Positions 36,870 to 49,047 are shown, numbered from the stretch's first letter. The stretch is DNA of 64,000 nt from Atrina japonica (GCA_030159075.1 BROG01000257.1:459501-523500), one strand, 5' to 3'. Notes: generated by a model from the sequence alone, not told the origin. Made by a program: numbers and translations.

Positions 36870-38737
36870 ATAATATATGAGGAATTATGGAAATGATGTT
36901 CATTTGAAATGTTCTAAGTCGAGCAGATAATATATCTGCGGTTGCTATTCTCTCAAGAAATACGAGAAATGGATAAAATCGAAAAATAAAACATTCTGCT
37001 TTCCTTCACTTGATCACTGTTCAAAGAAACAAATATTATTAATATTATTATTACTCTCGTATATACTTGGTATGAATGTTTGAATCTGATTAGTTAAGAG
37101 AAAAAGTTCTGTTTTGAAGGTTATACTGCGTTACATGTCTGCATATTTCAGCTATTTACGACTCATTTCCACCGCGGTGTGGAATGTACACTAATGTAAT
37201 ATCAACATATAACTGCCAAAGGCAGTTTTATCTTACAACAAATCGAAGAAATAAAAGGACAAACGTCGGATTTTAAATCAATTAGAAAAGTTAAAATCCG
37301 CCCCATTGCCCTCGTAGTGGTGAGCGGTATTATATATAACTTCAAGGGAGTTTCAAGAGATGACCTATAAAAGTTCTAAACTTCGGGACTTCAACCCATA
37401 CGAATTTAGCTTCAGATGTTCTACAAGGTTTATACGACTGCATCAAAACCTGTTTACACATATACGGTCATACAGTAGTGCTTAAATGAACTTAAAACAT
37501 TCAGTAAAACACTGGGGGATCCTGAAAAGGAGAGGAATTACCATGTAGGAGATTTAAATCATGTAAATTTTGACCCCAAATTATTTGTAAGAATTTTAGA
37601 CGTTTTTATTTAAATGGGCCCAAAAGTTTATTCGAAATATCGAGAAATTCGAGTTTGACTCACCGAACTCCTACTAACAACTCTATTATTAAAATATCAG
37701 ATCTACTGGATAGATGAATATCAGTGAATTGTCACCGTCCACAAATAAGTTGTAATTATTAAAATGATATTGTAGTAATGTTATCTTAAAAATAATAAAA
37801 TTACTTCTCTGTTTGCGTCCCATATTTGATAATATATATCCGGAGTACGACGCAACAAGCACTTTTAATGCAATTTCAGGAGGGAAATAGGAAAGGCGTA
37901 TGTCCATATTCTTTTTGTGACGATTATTTCATTTTAAAACCGGTTTGATACTTTGTAGCTATAACTTTGAATTCTTAAAGCAAACTTTGAACCTTCACTA
38001 AGCCTCGACTACATGTTTGGCTGTCGTCTAGGAGTTATAGGTGGTAGACATTTCTATCTATATGTATATTCCATAGATTATAAATATTCTCAATAAACTA
38101 AGTAGGATACATAACTCTTTGCTAATTTGTTGATATTTATTTCGGTACCGATGAAAGCTTGGTTCTTATGTAGGCCCCTATTCCGATAATACTGCGGAAT
38201 GAAAGTGTAATTTGATTTAATGTTTTTGCCAGTGATAAGATACATAGGTTTTCCAAATGAATGGTGATTAGTTCATCTGATAAAATGTTGAAACACTGCA
38301 TTATTTGTTTAACAGCTGTGGTGTTTAGGCAAATAAAATCTTAATTGACCTGTAAATAAATTTCAGGCGTGTATACTTGAGATTAGATGTATTTTAAAAA
38401 ATCTTAATCAACATGTTTTTCAACGTTTAGATAATTTAAAGGGTTGTTAGGATAAATCTATACAGAGAAAATATTTATTTGTAATTATATATGTTATAAA
38501 ATCAAATAAATGTGATCTCTACAGTAAGAACTACATATATTGTATCAAATCTTTCTGCAAGGTTCGCTCACGGATATAACTATAGGTGGTATTTGAACAA
38601 TTGTACTGACAAATTGCTTATATGCTAGAGTTCATCTGTTGCTGTTTTATCGTAACATTAATACTGTTTGTGTGAAAATATTGAATATCGTTGACAAAAC
38701 ACTACACTTTGTCATTCTTATAAAGGCATTAGCTCCA

Positions 38738-38771
<34 letters not shown>

Positions 38772-39370
38772 AACAACAACGACAACAACAACAACAACTT
38801 TGCTATAGTTTAGTATAGGAAACTAGCACAAGGGATATTTGATACAATTTATAAAAGTTTCTGTGTGGTGTAATATCTTCGACATTTGACGATTAACATA
38901 CTTTCTTATTTTTATTCAATATTTTGTTAACATTGGTAAAGTTAGCATTTTTTCAGATTCCACCCACGTGTATTATCAATGTATATTTCACTGATAAGAT
39001 AGTGTCTGTAGTAACAGTATGCAACATATCAACGTCAACGTTGTATCTCTAGATAAAGTAAAAAATGGCTGGAAACTGACATTACATAGATTCATGCAGT
39101 ATGTGACTTATTATGTCAATAAAAAGTACTTTACCATATACATGCATTTGATTAAAAAGGACCCGCAACGAAATCAACAACAATAACAGCCATTTTATCA
39201 ATAATTAAATATTTCATTACAGTATTACATCTAAAGAATTGAAATCAAAGTTCAAGGAAATGTTTTTATGACGGGGAAAATCTGAAGTTGAAAAAAAATA
39301 CAGGGTGCACAACCATGTTTGAATAAGTTATGGTGTTCCAGGTCAAAGATACCAAACAGAAGGTACAGGT
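36870..39370. other. GPCR intron 1, AT-rich sequence
   Basis: No nested gene was found. An imperfect (CAA)n tract lies at 38742-38800. Otherwise nothing was recognised. Confidence 0.5.
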
Positions 39371-39374
39371 CCTC

Positions 39375-39620
39375 AGAGTTAGGGCATCTGAGTGCCTAGA
39401 GTATCCCACTTTAGACATTTAACTTTCTCACCTCTGATCAGCGTATTACTACGTTCGAGTCCCACTGGAACCTTAGCTGATTCCTGTGAGAAAGTTTGCC
39501 AGTTTACTCTAGGAAAGTTGATGACTTCTTCCCGGTTTCAATGTGATCATGTTCTCTCCCCTGGTAACTACCATATGACTAAAAATCATAATGTGTGGCA
39601 TTAAACACCAAACAAACAAA
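39375..39620 (+). repeat. tRNA-derived SINE with intact 3' tail
   Basis: A degenerate head (GTTAGGGCATCTGAGTGCC) is followed by box B-like GTTCGAGTCCC, the body GTGAGAAAGTTTGCCAGTTTAC and ACTTCTTCCCGGT, and the tail GTGGCATTAAACACCAAAC ending in AACAAACAAA. This is the best-preserved member of the family also seen at 481, 9265 and 43755. A 41-bp minisatellite starts directly after its tail. Confidence 0.8.
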
Positions 39621-39622
39621 TT

Positions 39623-40277
39623 AGGACTTAGTGGCAGATACGGGTTGTGTTGAAAAATGAAATAAGACTTAGTGGCAGATACGGATTGTGTTGAAAAATG
39701 AAATAAGACTTAGTGGTAGATACGCGTTGTGTTGAAAAATGAAGTAAGACTTAGTGGCAAATACGGGTTGTGTTGAAAAATGAAATAAGACTTAGTGGCA
39801 GATACGGGTTGTGTTGAAATATGAAATAAGACTTAGTGGCAGATACGGGTTGTGTTGAAAAATGAAATAAGACTTAGTGGCAGATACGGGTTGTGTTGAA
39901 AAATGAAATAAGACTTAGTGGCAGATTCGGGTTGTGTTGGAAAATGAAATAATACTTAGTGGCAGATTCGGGTTGTGTTGAAAAATGAATAAGACTTGGT
40001 GGCAGATACGGGTTGTGTTGAAAAATAAATAAGATTTAGTGGCGGATTCGGGTTGTGTTGAAAAATGAAATAAGACTTAGTGGCAGATTCGGGTTGTGTT
40101 GAAAAATGAAATAAGACTTAGTGGCAGATTCGGGTTGTGTTGAAAAATGAATAAGACTTGGTGGCAGATACGGGTTGTGTTGAAAAATAAATAAGACTTA
40201 GTGGCAGATTTGGGTTCAGGTGAAAAATGAAATAAAAATTAGTGGCAGATTTGGGTTCAGGTGAAAAATGAAATAAA
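39623..40277. repeat. 41-bp minisatellite, about 16 copies
   Basis: The unit has ACTTAGTGGCAGATACGGGT and TGTGTTGAAAAATGAAATAAG. Later copies show GATTCGGG and the last two GATTTGGGTTCAGG, so variants cluster by position. It begins right behind the SINE tail at 39620. Confidence 0.97.
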
Positions 40278-40792
40278 TGTATATTTTCCATAAAAGCGAT
40301 CACATATATCATGACTGCTCTATGGTTTTATGTAGCTAAAATATGATTGTGCTGAAAATTAGTCTAGTCTATCGACACCCTTGTTATTATTAAATAAAGA
40401 TTCGCTGTATTTTAAACATGTGCCAATTTATCTCGGTAAATATATAAGTATGGTGATGTACAAAGACAGTAAATTGTAGGCAGACCTAGGCCTCTTGAGA
40501 CTCTAGACTTTAGCATATGTTCAGTAGAGAAGCGAGCATCACGTACGGACTCGTCACTTCCGTTGTGAGTTCATAGTCAAATTCAAACTAAAACAGGGGA
40601 GGTAATCGGCGGTTTAACGACACCTATCTAACAAGTAATCGTAAAAGCATTTCAAACGGTAAAACGTGGTGTTGGAAAACAAGATTTTTAAATCATGATT
40701 ATCCGTACCTTCATCTGTAATCTGTGTTAGGACATAGGTCTCGGTTGACAATGTATAGTTTCGGTATGTCAATATCCACTGCCATCCTTTTT

Positions 40793-41175
40793 TCACTAAA
40801 TGAAACGTTGGCTTACTTTTTCGATAGTTAAGTCGTTTCTTCCAATTGTGGCAAGGATTTGTTTCTCGCTTATTTCATTTGAATTTGACTGGACTCTCGG
40901 CGGTGTGATCGGTCAACAGGGGATACATACTCCTCCATGGTATCTGATCCCTCCTCTAAATTTCAAGAGTTTTTACCAGTTTTGTATCTATATTCTGGAC
41001 ATCCTGAAGATTTCATTTGAATTTTACTGGACTCTCGGCGGTGTGATCGGTCAACAGGGGATACATACTCCTCCATGGTATCTGATCCCTCCTCTAAATT
41101 TCAAGAGTTTTTACCAGTTTTGTATCTATATTCTGGACATCCTGAAGATTAATACTTTGGTATCTGAATTTATAT
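40793..41175 (+). mobile_element. Penelope-like 3' tail with a 138-bp tandem duplication
   Basis: A fragment of the coding end (AAATGAAACGTTGGCTTAC onward) is followed by a tail in which the block starting TTTCATTTGAATTT occurs at 40873 and again at 41011. Each copy carries GGACTCTCGGCGGTGTGATC, CTCCTCCATGGTATCTGATC and TCTGGACATCCTGAAGA. The two copies are almost identical. The tail ends TAATACTTTGGTATCTGAAT. Confidence 0.85.
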
Positions 41176-41279
41176 ATTTAGAGATATGATATCTTTTTAC
41201 GTATTACATACTTATTCACCGTTTTCAAGAATGTCTTCTTTATTATATCTGTAATTTAAACATCTAATATAAACAAATA

Positions 41280-41585
41280 TATAAAATTATATGTACTTGT
41301 ATGTAATATGTACGTGTATGTGATATGTACGTGTATGTAATATGTAATTCTATGTAATATGTACGTGTATGTAATATGTACGTGTATGTAATATGTACGT
41401 GTATGTGATATGTACGTGTATGTAATATGCACGTGTATGTAATATGTAATTCTATGTAATATGTACGTGTATGTAATATGTACGTGTATGTAATATATAC
41501 GTGTATGTAATATATATGTGTATGTAATATGTACGTGTATGTAATATGTACGTGTATGTAATATGTACGTGTATGTAATATGAAA
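41280..41585. repeat. 17-bp minisatellite, about 18 copies
   Basis: The unit is ATGTACGTGTATGTAAT with small changes (ATGTAATTCTATGTAAT in two copies). The Thr/Tyr/His ORF on the - strand is a by-product. Confidence 0.95.
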
Positions 41586-42003
41586 TGTGTCAGCAATTCT
41601 TGTGTGTCTGTAGTTTTTTTAACACTACGTAATTAACGTCTGTTGATAGATACGGATTCTCGGCAGAGCTAAATTTAGATTCTGATATCAGAGTTTGCAT
41701 ATGGATATAAAGGAACAATTTTGTTATCTCTATAAGAAACAAATGCCAGTGGAGTTACATTTTGCGTGTAAACAACAAGCATATATTTACACACATGTAA
41801 TACACATTACCAGTTTCACTTTCGACGTTTCGTAAACAAAGTTCGTCTGCAACTAGGAAATTTCCAGTTAAACTTATACAGTGCTTCTGATGATTAGGAT
41901 TTTGTTGTTTTTTCTTAAATGTGACATTGTCTTAAGAATAATAAATTCATTGCCCTAAATGTTAAGTTCAAATTTATCAAAGGTAAATTGTAAATTGTTT
42001 GTA

Positions 42004-42185
42004 CTTACAATATAAAACATCTGAGATACCAAAGTATAAATCTTTAAGATGTCCAGGTCACAGAAACTGGACAGACAAGGACCTCTGGAAACCAAGAGGT
42101 GGGATCAGGTGCCATGGAGGAGTAAGCATCCCCTGTCGACCGGTCACACCCGCCCTGAAATATAAACTCCATATGCGGGTGAATT
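42004..42185 (-). mobile_element. Penelope-like element with internal deletion
   Basis: On the - strand a short piece of the reverse transcriptase C-terminal region (CACCCGCATATGGAGTTTAT) is joined directly to the middle of the tail (GGGTGTGACCGGTCGACAGG), losing about 300 bases that separate these parts in the copy at 21920-24210. It then runs to the normal tail end at about 42004. Confidence 0.75.
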
Positions 42186-42339
42186 TGGATTATTACTTAT
42201 GTTTATTAATGTGTGTATATGTAAATTGTGATGAGGAATTGAAATGTTTAAAGAAGTGATAGGCCTAACTTAACTTTTTTATGCATATATGGAAATTCAT
42301 CTTTACTTTCATTTTACCCCACCTTTCTTTCAGACAATT

Positions 42340-43175
42340 TTTTATCTCACCTGAACCGAAGGTTCAAGTGAGCTTTTCTGATCGCCTTTTGTTCGTCGTG
42401 TCTGTCCGTCTGTCTGTCTGACTCTCTGTCTGTATGTCCGTCCGTCCGTCTGTCCGTAAACCTTTCACAATTTTGACTTCTTGTCTAAAACCAATGAAGG
42501 GATTTTAATGAAACTTTGTAGGAAGTAAGTACTCAATGTCCTCTACCGAGTTTGTTCATTTCGGCCCAATCGGCCCAGGGGTAGATCCAGGGTGGGGCAA
42601 TTATATTATTCATCATGATGCATTTATTGTATGTGTTTTACCTGTGGTTTTCCTGAAAGAATTTTGCTGAAGTTTAATTTTTTGAATTTTTTATGAAATT
42701 TTTAAGACAGCAAAAATGAGGGGGGGGGTGTAATTTTCAACATTTTCGACTTCTTCTCCAAAACCGCTGACGGGATTTTGATGAAACATTATAGGAAGCA
42801 AGTTCTAAAGGTTGTCTACCTTGGTTGTTCATTTTGATCGGATCGGCCCAGGGGTGGATCCAGGGTGGGGCAAAATATGTCTTTGGGGTACACCTCTTTA
42901 AAAATCTTCTCCAACACTGCTGCGTGGATTGAAAAACTAATTGCATCTGAATGATTTTTATGGATGCATGATTCAATTTCCTGTTTTTGGAATTAATTGG
43001 AAAACTAATTTTTGACATGTTTTTGACATCTTTCCCAGCTTTGTCATTTTCATTCATTTTTAAGTCTACTCCACTCCTAAGGAGTGTTAAAATAATTTGT
43101 AAATTTGAGATTCCCATAATTGTAAGATACCAACACAATTCAGGTGAGCGATGTGGTCCATGGGTATCTTGTTTT
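42340..43175 (+). repeat. Bivalve 'TCACCTGA...CAGGTGAGCGA' dispersed repeat, near full length
   Basis: It begins TCACCTGAACCGAAGGTTCA and ends TTCAGGTGAGCGATGTGG..CCATGGGTATCTTGTT, with a CTGT/CCGT-rich stretch after the start. Inside, two related blocks (about 42480-42600 and 42750-42880) share CTTCT..CCAAAACC, TGATGAAAC.TT.TAGGAAG and CGGCCCAGGGGTGGATCCAGGGTGGGGCAA. An ORF of 133 codons on the - strand has no known domain. It lies in GPCR intron 1. Confidence 0.75.
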
Positions 43176-43754
43176 TTAATTGGAAGCAGTTTAATTTGAA
43201 TCCAAGGATTATTTTGTCAAACATTGTTAATGGGGTAAACCCATTTCAGTACTTTCAGTACTTTGATTAAGATATATAGATGACATTATGTGTGAGGCTG
43301 TTTGTTAAGGTATCATATATTTAAACACGTAAAGACAATTAGATTTTAACATTTTGGTTTACATCTACAAAGTCATTTACACTAAAAATATCAGTCATGG
43401 GTCAAATCTATATAATATTATATAAAATGACGGATGTTAACTTACTCAATAATCCTGCATTTTCTCTAAAAGCTTCGAAAATGTAAAGTTTAATATGCAG
43501 TGGAGCCTCGCTTTTTTTACCACCTAATTGACTGTCTGAGGGTAGTCTGATTTGTGATGTTGTCTTTTAAGTAAAGTCTGTATTTAGTAGATATTTATCA
43601 AGAAGCAAATAACTTGTGGACTGATTAGCGAGGTGGTGTCGTAGCGAGGTGGTCTTTAGGTTCCACATCACATATCACTTAGCACTTGTCTGTTTGTACA
43701 ATGATCTAGATTTCATTTATTTGTTTCATACACTATGTTAAACTGTACCATGTT

Positions 43755-43965
43755 TCAGTAATATGATCGCGGCAAGTTTTAATAGTTGGAGAGAGAACCC
43801 GCTTATATTGTACCTAGGTAGAGACAACTGACATTCCACAAGTAAACTGACAGAACATCTCCACAAAATCAGACTACGTTCCAGCGGGCTCACACCCACG
43901 CTGACCTGAGGTGAGAGACTTCATGGTTTACAGCGCTCTAACCACTTGACCACGGATGTCCATAT
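43755..43965 (-). repeat. tRNA-derived SINE, head and body
   Basis: On the - strand the head reads GTGGTCAAGTGGTTAGAGCG (box A), followed by CTCTCACCTCAGGTCAGCG, GTGTGAGCCCGCTGGAACG, GTCAGTTTACTTGTGGAATG and GGGTTCTCTCTCCAACTATT. It matches the other family members in order. Box B is altered (GGTGTGAGCCCG). Confidence 0.75.
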
Positions 43966-44409
43966 CAAAGGAAGACTTTGTTCGAATTTCCAGAATGCAA
44001 CCTTTGTGTTGTTGAGAGTTTCGTTTGTGCGCTTTTAACTTTGATTATATACTGTACATACGGCGTTCGGCTGTATGTGACAATTGCCATGCAAACACAA
44101 TCAAATATTGTAATCACAAAAAACTTGTGATTTAATAAAACGACTAATAGAACTATTTAATACAATGTCTCTGTGTGAATGTTATCAATCTAATCATCAT
44201 ATTAGCTCATTGTTAGAAAACCAATAAATAACATAGTTTTGATTAGGAAATAACTGGTGGTCCAATTAAAGAAGCATAATTGACAAATATAATAACATCA
44301 TTTTTCAATAAATGTCGCATTGACGTTATTACATGCAACCAGATGAATGTTTAACGATACCAAAATGAGCCGTAATGGCGATATATAAAAATCATTATAG
44401 CTCATTTAG

Positions 44410-44514
44410 ATGTTATATAAGAATTTTCAAAATTAAGTATTTAAAAATCCATTATAGATAACACTGTTATAATGGATTTTAAAATATCCAAGTTTGAAAA
44501 TCCTTATATAACAT
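44410..44514. mobile_element. Small palindromic MITE-like element
   Basis: The 105 bases form two arms of about 48 bases: ATGTTATATAAG.ATTTTCAAA at one end and its complement TTTGAAAATCCTTATATAACAT at the other, with AAAATCCATTATA and TATAATGGATTTT next to the centre. A few mismatches indicate some age. Confidence 0.7.
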
Positions 44515-44764
44515 AGATATCACTAGGATTAAATATTATAAACATAATACCAAAGTTATAACTCTCAAGACGATATCGTTTCTGTCAATTAGACTTTATC
44601 AGTTGAGCTCCAATTTGAAAACGTACGTGTTTTTCTAAAGATAAAGTAATATCATACAAGGCCAAATAATATCTCTAAAGTATAGCCGAAATCAGTCTAA
44701 GAGTAACCACTGTAAAAAATGACTATCTTAGCTTTAGAAAATTTGGAATTTTAATGGTGTTAGC

Positions 44765-45545
44765 AGTGAGACAAACTAGGTTTAACTGCGCCAAAATCAT
44801 AAAAATGAGTTAAACCTAGTTTTTCTCCTCGAAAAAAACTAGTTTAACTCAGAAAAAATAGATTGCATATCAATGAGCATTAATATGAGTTTGGCGCAGT
44901 TAATCCTAGTTTTTCTCTGTTAAATCTAGTCTTTCTCCAATTAATATGGGTTACGAGAAAAACTAGGTTTAACTCATTTTTTGTGATTTTGGCGAAGTAA
45001 TTTCGGCGTGCTTAACCAGTTTAACCTAGATTTTCTGAGTTAAACCTAGTTTTTCTTCAGTTAAACCTAGATTTTCTCAGTTAAACGTAGTTTTTCTCAG
45101 TTAAACCTAATTTTTCTCCAGTTAGTGTGGTTTACTAAGATAATCTAGGTTTAACTGAAGAAAAACTACGTTTAACTGAGAAAATCTAGGTTTAACTGAA
45201 GAAAAACTAGGTTTAACTCAGAAAATCTAGGTTAAACTGGTTAAGCACGCCGAAATTAAAATAATGAGTAAATCCTTGTCGTTCTCGAGATACATCTAGT
45301 TTTTCGAAGTCAAACCTAGTTTTTCTCCAGTCAAAGTGGATTACGAGTTCAACCTAATTTTTCACCAGTTAATACAACATTAAATGGAAAAAAAAACTAG
45401 ATTTAACAGGAAAACTAGGATTAACTGCGCCAAAATCATATTAATACTCATTAATGTGATTATGGCGCAGTAAAATCTAGTTTTTCTCAGTAGAACTATT
45501 TTTTTCTGGAGAAAATGAAGGTTTAACTCATCTTTGTGATTTTGG
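44765..45545. repeat. Foldback locus made of GTTAAACCTAG-TTTTTCTC motifs
   Basis: A motif of about 20 bases (GTTAAACCTAGTTTTTCTC) occurs many times in both orientations. At the core, 44999-45097 and 45159-45257 are inverted copies that agree at all 99 positions, separated by 61 bases. Outside them, segments ending in TGCGCCAAAATCAT also face each other. It could fold into a long hairpin. No terminal duplication or ORF was identified. It lies in GPCR intron 1, about 300 bases before exon 2. Confidence 0.9.
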
Positions 45546-45853
45546 ATGAAATGTACTAGAAACGGATAATATTTGGAACTCTTTTTTCTTTTCATTAATT
45601 GTTATAAAAGTTACGAAAAGAGGTGCGTTATGAGAATAATTAAATAATGGGGGCGTGACAGTATCACACATAAAATGTAATCATATTTAGTACAGATCTA
45701 TGATAAACAATATAGTGGATGCTGTACAAAAGAGAACATCCGATAAAACTGGAAGTGGGATCAGGTGTCATCTCCTTTTTTATCTGATCCACAATTATCA
45801 AATGTATATACTACTTTGATTGACTCAATACATGTTAATGTTTGTATTTCCAG

Positions 45854-45974
45854 GCATACACTTTTGGTTATTTGAATAGTGCGTGTAATCCGATTATCTA
45901 CGCCTGGCGATTTCCTGAATTTAGACAGGGATACAAAGACATAGTGAGGAGAACGTCTTATAGGGTAACAGTTG
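45854..45974 (+). CDS. Orphan rhodopsin-class GPCR, exon 2 (TM7)
   Basis: The acceptor TTTGTATTTCCAG (ends 45853) joins in phase 0 to exon 1, and the exon ends in phase 1 at G|GTAAGT. It encodes AYTFGYLNSACNPIIYAWRF: TM7 with the NPxxY motif, followed by EFRQGYKDIV, a typical amphipathic helix 8. Reading through the donor instead would give a short extra tail to 46051, so an unspliced variant is possible. Confidence 0.9.
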
Positions 45975-46054
45975 GTAAGTTGAGAGAAATGTGTTGTCCA
46001 ACAAAATGGGTCACCAATTACAATTTTACATTATTCATTAAGCATTTTTAAGGA

Positions 46055-47285
46055 CCAGACATATTGGAAAAACCATGGGAATGTTTCAATAAACAGATGC
46101 GATCGTAAACATGAAAACATTTTAGTTGAACAAGTAAAGTTACATTCTGTTGAAAAGCAAACATGAGTGTCGTGTACATATATGTATATATATATATATA
46201 TATAAAGGTAATGTCTTGCAAAGATATTTTGACATATCAACATCAATTAGGTTAATAATAATATCTTTCGTAAAATGATATTTTAAGACATCATGAGGGA
46301 TACGAATATGTTGTATTATATATTGCTTGGTCACTTAATTTAGACTTTTCATTTTGAACAAACTTGACAGTTTTAAAATACGTATGTAATTTAATGATGA
46401 TTTCCGGGTGATACTTAATTTAATACCGGGTTGAAATGTATAAAATACATTTACTTCAATATGATGTTTCACGGGTGGTTGTACGTTGTAAAACAATATT
46501 TTAATATTTTATTATATTTGAATTATTTTGATTCATGTTTAAAAAAGAGACGATCGACTACATTTTCTACACGTTGTTAAACCTTAAATTGTATTGCAAT
46601 AATTGTTTTATATAATATAATTTAAAATAAAACCATATGACATGTTGCAACAGATGGTGGTAGGAGAGTGGTTCGTCCTCATTCCTTGTCGGTGCCAGAA
46701 ATTCATCATCTGCATTGCAACCTGTCTTCCAGTTCCGGTAATGGTGCTGTGAAAAAAGCACATGTATGAAATTTGCATGCAAATAGTTCTTACGTTTTCG
46801 TTTTGTAGAAAGTTTGTGATTTCTAATTTTGATATATGTACTTATTTTCTATTTATTTATGTATTGCAACTGATTATCCGTTTTACTAAACCGTTATGAA
46901 TTGTGAATTTATTATTATAGATCTTATCTTTATTTCATTTATTTTTGTGTGAAATTACTTGATATTAAGACAGTTGTGCAGTATTACAATAGCACGTTTC
47001 ACATTGCAAATGTAACACACGTAGGTGTGCCTAGCGGCCATTTGATTGGGTAACGTGTGGCAAACTGAACTACTTTTATTCTCTACGTACGCATACTACA
47101 TTCAAATGAAAGTTGGCAAAGGCCTCACTTTGTGTTTGTGACGTCACTTGAGCTTCAATGGGGCAAATGGATAAAACATATTGATGTGAAGATAATTTAA
47201 AAGTTTGTTGCATTCAAGTTGACGTATTTGCTAAATTCAAAATCTGATAAAGTATGCTTAGGTGTTAATGATAATTTAAAATCTA
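46055..47285. other. GPCR intron 2, first part
   Basis: AT-rich sequence with a TA tract at 46182-46204. No supported nested gene or repeat family was recognised. Confidence 0.45.
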
Positions 47286-47290
47286 TATGA

Positions 47291-47740
47291 TAAAAGATAA
47301 GCAATATTTCACAAATGATCCGATATGCCAGGGCGTGCACAACATATGAAAATTTCGTATACAGAGGTAAACTACTCACTGACAAATTATTGACACAGGG
47401 ATATCGAAAACCGCATTTAATGTCAACGTTCCGCAAATTTTACGGTCGGTATAATATCGTTGTTTGCGACTACTCTGTTTCACTAAGTGAAATGTTGAGT
47501 TGCCTTTTCATTGGCGGTTGTTGAGACGTCTGTACCAATTGTGACGAGGATACACTCCTCACTTGACTGTGGACTCAAGGCGGATGTGACCGGTCGACAG
47601 GGGATGCTTACTCCACCATGCCACCTGATCCCACCTCTTGGTTTCCAGAGGTCCGTGTTTGTCTATTTTTACCGGATTTGTATCTATGTCCTGGACATTC
47701 TATTGATTTATACTTTGGTATCTGAAATTTTTATATATTT
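47291..47740 (+). mobile_element. Penelope-like element, 5'-truncated copy with C-terminal coding end
   Basis: It starts in the reverse transcriptase C-terminal region (MIRYARACTTYENF at 47315), open to the stop at 47524 (ends MLSCLFIGGC), followed by the complete 3' tail with GTGACCGGTCGACAGGGGAT and TATACTTTGGTATCTGAAAT. The coding end here matches that of the longest copy, so it shows where the reading frame normally stops. Confidence 0.85.
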
Positions 47741-48628
47741 ACAATATATTTTATGCATTTATTTCTGCGGAAGTATTTGACCTAGTAACAATTTGGTCAA
47801 CTGGACAGAAAGAAGAATAAAGATTTTTATCGCCAGTCATCATAAAATGCCGTTTAAATTGTATGTTAGATCACATGATAAATAGATTCTGTCACGATTT
47901 TCCATTCAAATCACATTTATGATACTCTTTATGAATTTTCCAATGGAATTACGGTACTAAGATTTAATTTTGGCGTATATTTTAAATAATTGATTTCAGC
48001 CAACGGCATTCCATTCTGTCACGAGCTAGAGGCACGTTTTAATTATATATTTGACATTCATAACAATTCGCCAGTGCTGTACGGAACAACGAGGTTTATG
48101 TTCATTCTTAATTGTTTAATCAATCTTCTTTGAGTCTTGAGAATGTTGAGTGTAGGTATTCTGTTTATTTTTTATTTTGGATTAAACATCAGCAGTTTTG
48201 ACACTTATAATAGGAAAACCAATGAACTCCATTAGACGAAATTGTAACATGTAATATATCAAAACAATTGATGATAATTCTCCTCGACAGATTTATTACA
48301 CACGCCAAATTATCTATTACACAACGTAATGCTGATATTTTCGTATATCGTCGCAGCTAATGGAACTTTCTTGTTCCCCGTGTTATCCGGGATGCTCGTT
48401 GTTACACAAAGTTATGTAAAACGCATCTTTATTGTTTTGAAAGGACTTTCATTTTATAGATATATTTTTTATTTTATCTTTGTTTTTCCTGATTCTGTAG
48501 GTCAGTCAGTGGAATTTCACTATTTATCATGTATTACTTATCTTGATTGAACACTAAATTTCATTAATATGAAAAATAGCTGGTCTGCAGTTCACCGGTC
48601 GCTTCAGCCATCTTGAATGTTATTAACT

Positions 48629-48750
48629 GTTAGGCTAGTGATTAGGGTTTTGGGTAGTGTTCAGGTTTGGGTTTCAGGTTAGGGTTTAGGGGTTTCAGGT
48701 AAGTGTTTAGGTTAGGTTTCATGTTAGGGTTTGGGTTAGGTAAGAGGGGT
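48629..48750 (+). repeat. Degenerate telomere-like TTAGGG repeats
   Basis: GATTAGGGTTTTGGGTAGTG, GGTTAGGGTTTAGGGGTTTC and GTTAGGGTTTGGGTTAGG contain several TTAGGG units mixed with variants. This is a short interstitial tract in GPCR intron 2. Confidence 0.6.
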
Positions 48751-49047
48751 ATTTTGTCTTACTTATTCTAAATTGTAGTTTCCTTGAGAAAATATATTAA
48801 GAGTGTCTTTTAGTTGGGTCAAAATTTATTTTTGCGTAAACGTATAGTTTTGTTATTACATAATGACTTCCAATATATCATCATTTATACAGCATTTACA
48901 ATCACTAGAAAGCATATATATTGTAAATTTCGTATATGGGTTTATATGAACTGTAAAGAAATCAAACTCCATTTCTAACCCCCGTGACTTAACGCCAGAC
49001 GCAGTTGTAGAATAAAATGCACTGAATGATATTTATCATGTTAAAAA

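Noticed and set aside
42737..43138. 133-codon - strand ORF as a gene
   Set aside because: It lies wholly inside the bivalve repeat at 42340-43175 and has no known domain.
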